Below the pieces are notes generated by a model. That model was not told the origin of the DNA, did no database searches, and saw only the letters and a list, made by a program, of their open reading frames with translations. A DNA stretch of 64,000 nucleotides from Actinomycetales bacterium (GTDB taxonomy: Bacteria > Actinomycetota > Actinomycetes > S36-B12 > UBA5976). The first letter of the stretch is position 1; each line of letters begins with the position of its first letter. Positions 58,278 to 64,000 of the stretch are shown in pieces. The stretch lies in assembly GCA_027484085.1 (NCBI GenBank), contig JAIXQF010000004.1, positions 134,162 to 198,161 on the forward strand, read 5' to 3'. The translations under genes and the position numbers were made by a program.

Positions 58278-59204
58278 GTGGCAGCAAATGCGTTACAAGA
58301 ACGCTTTGGCACTCGATTTCGCCGAATCATTACCAATACCGAAGATGGCGTCCCACCTTGGATGGATGCGGTTGAGTCCGGTGAAACCCGAGGACTTTAT
58401 CTCCCGCACGATGCGCCGTGGGTGGTTCATGGAGATGTTGCAACTTTAATTGGCGGTATTCGCGCATTACTTATGCAGGCATTGCACCCGGGAAGTCTTG
58501 CCGGTGTTGAACAGCACTCTCGGTATGAGCACGATCCACTTGGTCGACTTGCTGGCACCACAAAATGGCTCACGATAGCAACCTTTGGCTCTGCTGAAGC
58601 GTTAGCTAATGAATCTGCTCGAGTGAATCGAATGCACGACCATGTCAAAGGTGAATACACAACAGGCAAAGGCGAAGCCAAGGCCTACAAAGCTGCAGAC
58701 CCAGATTTACTCGCTTGGGTTCACATTGCCTTTACTGATTCATTTTTAACAACACACGAACTTTATGGCGCCGAAGAAATTCCAGGTGGTCCTGATGAGT
58801 ATGTTTCACAGTGGTCAAAGTCAGTGGCTCCACTTGGATTAATCGATGCCCCTATGTCTAGAGCCGAACTAAAGCGAGAGATTAAGCGCTATCGCGACGA
58901 AGGCATTTTGGCCACAAGTGAAACGACGAAACAAGTTGTGGAGTTTATTCGCAAGCCACCACTTTCTAAGACTGCGTTAGTTGCCTACGATCGAATGTTT
59001 GATGGGGCAGTCGCATCAATCCCAGCGGAATTCCAAGAAATGTTGGGACTTAAGGGGAAGAGCTTGAAAATCGCGGGACCAATTACCCGTGGCTTACTAA
59101 CTTCACTCCGCATGGCTCTGGGTCCAAGTTCACCGATGGAAGATGCTGCGATCGCACGCTTGATTCGCATCGGTGAATTGCCCCAAGACTATTCCGCTAG
59201 TTAA
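58278..59204 (+). CDS. oxygenase MpaB / DUF2236 family protein
   Basis: LLMQALHPGSLAGVEQHSRYEHDPLGRLAGT; VHIAFTDSFL. Confidence 0.85.
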   Translation: MAANALQERFGTRFRRIITNTEDGVPPWMDAVESGETRGLYLPHDAPWVVHGDVATLIGGIRALLMQALHPGSLAGVEQHSRYEHDPLGRLAGTTKWLTIATFGSAEALANESARVNRMHDHVKGEYTTGKGEAKAYKAADPDLLAWVHIAFTDSFLTTHELYGAEEIPGGPDEYVSQWSKSVAPLGLIDAPMSRAELKREIKRYRDEGILATSETTKQVVEFIRKPPLSKTALVAYDRMFDGAVASIPAEFQEMLGLKGKSLKIAGPITRGLLTSLRMALGPSSPMEDAAIARLIRIGELPQDYSAS

Positions 59205-60585
59205 AGTCCACGTATTCGTCGGCGATTGCCAGCTGTAGCCATTGACGTGAATCTTCAGAATCACTTTCACTTAGTAAATAAGCCGGAAGCAAAATAATCG
59301 AGCCATCGTTTAGGTACCAAGAAATCAAACTTGTTTCTACTTTGGAAATTGTTACTCGGTAAACACCTGCATCTAAAATTGGCTGGCCTACCTGATTGCG
59401 CGCTACCGCCAATGAATTTCCACCGATCGTTAGATCCCCTGGATAGACCATCCCGTCCTTAAAAACTTCCTGTGATGCCAAATTCACCCAAAGTCCATTC
59501 TGGGAGCGCTCAATTGCAGTCCTGGCACCAACAATTTTGTACTCAGCCGTCGGAACAAATTTGGCAAAGAAACCATTAGCACTCAAGATCTTGTTATCTG
59601 GGCCAACCGTCATCGTCCAAAACTGATTTGATGCAATTCCATCGATGGATACCTCTGCAGTTACCAACTTGTAAACACCTGCGAGTTCAGTGCCGTAGCC
59701 CCACGTACCACCGTTGTCGCTAACCGACCAGGAAGCTGATTCAGAATTGAATCCAAGCGCAATGAATTTTTCTTTAGCTAATGCCAAGGCAGACTCATCA
59801 GTTGGAAAATTTCCGCCAGGTGTTTCACATTCACTTGGCGCTGGCATTGGTTTAGAAGTTGCACCCGGCTCTGCTGTTGCTACATCAACGCCCGACACCC
59901 CTGCCGAAGAACTGGACTTGGTGTCATACATAGGTATGTCACCGCCGCAGTAACTGGGGTTAACCGATGAGTCAATGTAATTCCAAGTTACTAACTGACT
60001 TAAATCCCAGCTTGACCCACTGATTTGGGCGACTGCTTTGGTATAACTTTTGTCACCAACGAAGTAACCATCTGTCTTGCTTCCAGTAATTTTTCCATCA
60101 ACTAAAAACGTATTTGCGATTACTTCAAGCTGAGCTTTGCGATCAACATCGCTGGCATCAAATGTGTAACCAACTTGAACACCTGAAGTATTAGAAATAT
60201 CTGAGCCAGCTTCTAGGTAAGCGCGGCCACCCCATCCTGCAAAATCACCCGCTAGTGACAATTTTTGATCTTGCGCTCCTACTGCCGAGCTTCTTTCAGG
60301 TGCAGAAATGGGAGAATAAACAAACCATGAATCGGAACTAGATTGCGCTGCAATCGTGTATCCAGCCCCGCCACCTACGAATAACGCAACGCTCGCTGCC
60401 ACAGCAACTGGCGCAAGCCAAGAACGCTTAGAGATAGTTACTACTTTGTTTGATTCAGCCAGAACTGAGGCACGAATAGCGGCTAGATCTGGAACAGATG
60501 CTGAGTTGGCAGGATCATTTGCCCGCAACAACTCCCAAGCCTGGTCGCCTTCATTGCCAAATTCTTTGCCGAATTCGTTAGTCAT
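59197..60585 (-). CDS. single-pass membrane protein, putative anti-sigma factor partner
   Basis: cytoplasmic N-terminus, one TM (WLAPVAVAASVALFVGGGAGYTIAA), large extracytoplasmic domain; divergent from sigma factor. Confidence 0.6.
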   Translation of the reverse strand: MTNEFGKEFGNEGDQAWELLRANDPANSASVPDLAAIRASVLAESNKVVTISKRSWLAPVAVAASVALFVGGGAGYTIAAQSSSDSWFVYSPISAPERSSAVGAQDQKLSLAGDFAGWGGRAYLEAGSDISNTSGVQVGYTFDASDVDRKAQLEVIANTFLVDGKITGSKTDGYFVGDKSYTKAVAQISGSSWDLSQLVTWNYIDSSVNPSYCGGDIPMYDTKSSSSAGVSGVDVATAEPGATSKPMPAPSECETPGGNFPTDESALALAKEKFIALGFNSESASWSVSDNGGTWGYGTELAGVYKLVTAEVSIDGIASNQFWTMTVGPDNKILSANGFFAKFVPTAEYKIVGARTAIERSQNGLWVNLASQEVFKDGMVYPGDLTIGGNSLAVARNQVGQPILDAGVYRVTISKVETSLISWYLNDGSIILLPAYLLSESDSEDSRQWLQLAIADEYVDFN

Positions 60586-60729
60586 GATTTCTCCTATTTG
60601 CTCTGTACCCTTCTTATGTCACTTGCCCCCTAAATCTTTCACTTAGATTTAAAGGTATTTGGCTAATCGTGAAAGAAACCGTTCAGTTTCGACATAAATT
60701 GATGGCAAGAGCGATTTAGGGAGTATCTG

Positions 60730-61200
60730 GTGTCCGCACTTGAGTTCGAGGAGCTCTACGAACGCCATGCTCTGGATGTTTATCGATACATATCCCGTCG
60801 TCATATTGGTAACGATTCCCAAGATTTAACGAGTGATGTCTTTGTTATTGCGTTGCAAAAAATTAACTCGATACCTGTTGGGTCAGAGTTACCCTGGCTT
60901 TATCGCACCGCATGGAATGTCTTAGCAAACGCTCATCGAAAAAATGATCCGATCCCCACAGATTTTGTGTTGAGTGAAGTTGAACCTGATTGTGCCGACG
61001 AAGTTATAACCAATGACCAACTAAGCAAAGCCTGGAAACTTGTTCCTGAAAAAGATCGTGAAGTTTTGCGGCTGGCAGCTTGGGAAGGCCTTAACGGAAA
61101 AGAATTAGCGCAAGCAATAGGTATTTCCGAAGGTGGTGCTGGCGCTGCATTGTCCCGAGCCCGAGCAAATTTGCGCAAAGCTTGGGAAGAAGAAAACTAA
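60730..61200 (+). CDS. ECF-type RNA polymerase sigma factor
   Basis: sigma2 FEELYERHALDVYRYISRR, sigma4 REVLRLAAWEGLNGKELAQAIGISEGGAGAALSRARANLRK. Confidence 0.9.
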   Translation: MSALEFEELYERHALDVYRYISRRHIGNDSQDLTSDVFVIALQKINSIPVGSELPWLYRTAWNVLANAHRKNDPIPTDFVLSEVEPDCADEVITNDQLSKAWKLVPEKDREVLRLAAWEGLNGKELAQAIGISEGGAGAALSRARANLRKAWEEEN

Positions 61201-61956
61201 CTACATTCTTAAGTAAGAGGCGCCATTGAAATCAAGAACTGCGCCACTTGCCCAAAGCGAATCTTTTGAGGCTAAGAAGTAAATTGCACGAGCTAATTCA
61301 TCAGGTTCAGCAACGCGACCAAATGGACTTTGATTACGAATGTCATCACCAGTTGGACCATCAAGAAGTTCAGCTGCCATTTCAGTGTCAACAAAACCTG
61401 GCGCCAATGTGGTGACGCCAATACCTTCTGGTGCAAGAGCCTTAGCAATTGACTGACCAAAGGCAACAATGGCTGCTTTGCTTGCGCCGTATGCCGGGCT
61501 AACTGGCTCACCGCGGAAAGCTCCACGGGAACCGACATTAACAATTCGGGAATCGCCGTGGCGTGGCATGTGTTGCAGCGCGCACCATGTGACATTTGCA
61601 GCGCCAGTTAAGTTAACGCCTAAAGTGTCAGCCCAAGCTTTTTGCCAAACTTCGTAACTCGAAGATTCAATTGGGTGATCAAAGAAAACCCCAGCATTGT
61701 TAATCAAAATGTCGATGTGACCAAATTCTTTAGCTACCGCATCGACCATTACTTTGATGGCGTCAGCATCACGTAGATCAGCTTGCGCAATCATGTGCCC
61801 AGAGCCTTGAAGTGACGCCATTACCTCTTGGGCAAGGTCACCATTTGAACTGTAGTGAACTGCAATGCGATCACCTTGCTCAGCGAAGTGCTTTGCAATG
61901 CTGGCACCAATTCCACGCGAGCCACCGGTTACTAATACTGTGCGCTGGGTTGTCAT
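61201..61956 (-). CDS. SDR-family oxidoreductase
   Basis: VLVTGGSRGIGASIAKHFA, NNAGVF, YGASKAAIVAF. Confidence 0.92.
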   Translation of the reverse strand: MTTQRTVLVTGGSRGIGASIAKHFAEQGDRIAVHYSSNGDLAQEVMASLQGSGHMIAQADLRDADAIKVMVDAVAKEFGHIDILINNAGVFFDHPIESSSYEVWQKAWADTLGVNLTGAANVTWCALQHMPRHGDSRIVNVGSRGAFRGEPVSPAYGASKAAIVAFGQSIAKALAPEGIGVTTLAPGFVDTEMAAELLDGPTGDDIRNQSPFGRVAEPDELARAIYFLASKDSLWASGAVLDFNGASYLRM

Positions 61957-61968
61957 ATCAATTACTTC

Positions 61969-63012
61969 CTAGATCGTTGCGGTATCAATTACAAAGCGGT
62001 AGCGAACATCACTGGCAAGTACTCGCTCGTATGCCTCATTGATTGCACTGGCTGGAATGATTTCGATGTCACTAACGATGTTGTGCTCACCACAGAAATC
62101 CAGCATCTCTTGGGTTTCTTTGATGCTTCCGATGTTGGAACCAGAAAGGCTTAGTTGGCGACCCATCAGGATGCTGCCATCTATTGAGTAAGGCTTGCCG
62201 GGCGCACCAACTACAACCAAAGATCCCCATTGACGAAGAGTTCCGATGTAACGACGAATTTCAATTTCCGCAGACACAGTATTGATAATGAGATCGAAGG
62301 TATTGGCAAGTTTCTTTAGTTCTTCTTTGTCAGAAGTAACCACAAAATTCTTTGCTCCCATGGCAAGTGCGTCTTCGCGCTTACCTTCACTGTGACTCAT
62401 CACGGTAACCTCTGCGCCCATTGCTACGGCAAGTTTCACAGCCATGTGCCCAAGTCCACCTAGACCCATAACAGCAACTTTTTTGCCAGGTCCGGCATTC
62501 CAGTGACGAAGTGGCGAGAACGTTGTGATGCCAGCACATAAAAGTGGCGCTGCTCCTGCGCGATCAAGATTCGCTGGCACGTGTAATGCGTAGTCAGCTT
62601 TAACTACAACGTTCTTTGAGTAACCACCGTAAGTAGGAGTAACACCATCGCGTTCCATACCGTTGTAGGTATAGGCCGAGTTGTCTAGGCACCAGTGATC
62701 GTTTCCATCTAAGCAGTATTCGCAAGTGCCACAAGAATCAACAAAGCAACCAACGCCCGCAACGTCACCGACTTTGAACTTGGTTACATTTGATCCAACT
62801 GCTACAACGGTGCCAACGATTTCATGTCCGGGCACCATAGGAAAAATTGCTTCGCCCCACTCTTCGTTAACTTGATGAATATCAGAGTGACAAATACCAG
62901 CAAACTCAATGTCGATAGAAATATCATTTGCGCCCACTTCACGGCGCTCAAACTCCCACGGCTCAAGTTTTCCGTTAGCAACCTGTGCGGCGTAACCCTT
63001 GGTCAATGACAT
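61969..63012 (-). CDS. zinc-dependent NAD(P) alcohol dehydrogenase (YahK/AdhA-like)
   Basis: GICHSDIHQVNEEWG, PGHEIVGTV, CGTCEYCLDGNDHWC, GLGGLGHMAVKLA. Confidence 0.93.
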   Translation of the reverse strand: MSLTKGYAAQVANGKLEPWEFERREVGANDISIDIEFAGICHSDIHQVNEEWGEAIFPMVPGHEIVGTVVAVGSNVTKFKVGDVAGVGCFVDSCGTCEYCLDGNDHWCLDNSAYTYNGMERDGVTPTYGGYSKNVVVKADYALHVPANLDRAGAAPLLCAGITTFSPLRHWNAGPGKKVAVMGLGGLGHMAVKLAVAMGAEVTVMSHSEGKREDALAMGAKNFVVTSDKEELKKLANTFDLIINTVSAEIEIRRYIGTLRQWGSLVVVGAPGKPYSIDGSILMGRQLSLSGSNIGSIKETQEMLDFCGEHNIVSDIEIIPASAINEAYERVLASDVRYRFVIDTATI

Positions 63013-63066
63013 TTGAACTCCTGTTTTGCGCCGGTGATGACGCGATAACTTAACTGGGCGAGACTC

Positions 63067-63633
63067 TTATGATACTTCGGAATGTGGTTTCCACTTGATG
63101 CTGCCAAGCGCAATTAGTGCAGCAATCATCAGCACTTGAATGGCGATTGCACTTGGTGAAGTGAGCGAAGCAAGCAATACATCTCCAAATGATGATGCGG
63201 CAACGGCAGATGCCCCAGTAACAGTGATGCTGTAAGTGACAAGTCGACCGGCAGCAAATGCAAGCACCAGCGGTTTGATTTCAATCGCCTTCATGATTCC
63301 AGCAGCTTCGAAGAGCTGAGCCGAGGAAAGTGGGGAAATTAGAAAAAGCGCAAGGAGGGCACGAACATGATGTTGAGACTTGGTCAAGTGCGAAGCAGCA
63401 TTTTCCATGTTTTGGACGTAAGAGTTTGGCAACTTATCTCGGTAGCGGCGAAACAAGATTGCTAGAGTCCAGCGTCCGGTTGAAGCTGCAAGGATTCCCG
63501 TAGCGATTAAGACAACATCCGCCATTCCAAGAGTCAAGGCGAAGTATGCAAGTACCGTCCAGGTTGGCGGAGCAAATGCTGGAAGTAAATTCATTCCATA
63601 AACAATCGCAAAGACCATGAATATCTCGAGCAC
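63067..63633 (-). CDS. membrane protein of unknown function
   Basis: 188 aa, several hydrophobic segments. Confidence 0.6.
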   Translation of the reverse strand: MLEIFMVFAIVYGMNLLPAFAPPTWTVLAYFALTLGMADVVLIATGILAASTGRWTLAILFRRYRDKLPNSYVQNMENAASHLTKSQHHVRALLALFLISPLSSAQLFEAAGIMKAIEIKPLVLAFAAGRLVTYSITVTGASAVAASSFGDVLLASLTSPSAIAIQVLMIAALIALGSIKWKPHSEVS

Positions 63634-63653
63634 GATCTAAGAATAGGTGTGGA

Positions 63654-64000
63654 TCAGAAAGTGAAGCCTTCGTGTGCCAAAAGTTTGGCTTTAAGGTCAA
63701 CACCAAATCCATAGTTACCAATAGCGCCGCCAGTCTTTACCACTCGATGACATGGCACGATCGGTGCGATTAAGTTCGTTGCCATTGCGGTTCCGGCGGC
63801 TCGAACAGCCAAGGGACGCCCCGCTTTTGCAGCTAGGTCGGCATAACTAATCACGCTTCCTGCTTTAACTTTGCGCAACGCCTTCCAGACATCTTGGGTG
63901 AATTCGCCACCAGGCTGACGAACCTTCAAGGAGTTGAATGCATCCAGGTCTCCATCGATCCAGGATTTAACTACCGAAGTTACCCCGGCAAGTTTTGGAT
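63654..64000 (-). CDS. methylated-DNA--protein-cysteine methyltransferase family, 5' end truncated by window edge
   Basis: IVPCHRVVKTGGAIGNYG active site; frame stays open to the right edge. Confidence 0.9.
   Translation of the reverse strand, partial: PKLAGVTSVVKSWIDGDLDAFNSLKVRQPGGEFTQDVWKALRKVKAGSVISYADLAAKAGRPLAVRAAGTAMATNLIAPIVPCHRVVKTGGAIGNYGFGVDLKAKLLAHEGFTF

Noticed and set aside
1-64000. Prophage, integron, CRISPR array, restriction or known defence system
   Set aside because: No integrase, transposase, Cas, restriction-modification or phage structural gene and no regularly spaced direct repeats were found.

Overview
About 64 kb of an actinobacterial-type chromosome. The moderate/low GC and gene families (H+-PPase, TrpB2, Lys-tailed TopA, nucleoside salvage) suggest a freshwater-type actinobacterium; this taxonomic guess is inference. 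Coding content is mostly ordinary: a nucleoside uptake/salvage region (deoC, add, deoA, cdd, nup-type ABC transporter, upp), serS, trpB2, pheA, hppA, topA-tmk-holB, a D-amino-acid/2-oxoacid dehydrogenase catabolic region, KUP, an ECF sigma factor with a putative anti-sigma protein, and others. No integrase, transposase, CRISPR array or phage gene was seen. The unusual signal is intergenic. (1) Three tRNA genes (Ser-GCT, Ser-TGA, Thr-CGT) are each followed by a short structured repeat in the same orientation. Each begins with (G)GGATTTGGGAG and ends with CGACGGTTC fused to a copy of that tRNA's own 3' acceptor tail. In both Ser cases exactly the same 5 nt (TCAAA of the T-loop) are missing from the copy. 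This looks like an undescribed family of tRNA-tail mini-elements. (2) Two intergenic loci (~13.01 kb and ~37.41 kb) share a promoter/leader/terminator layout and look like paralogous small RNAs. The 5' end of the second is a 14-nt exact antisense match to the anticodon arm of a neighbouring atypical tRNA whose anticodon loop is CCGACUA (no U33, pyrimidine at 37). All functional claims are from reading the sequence; no searches were run.
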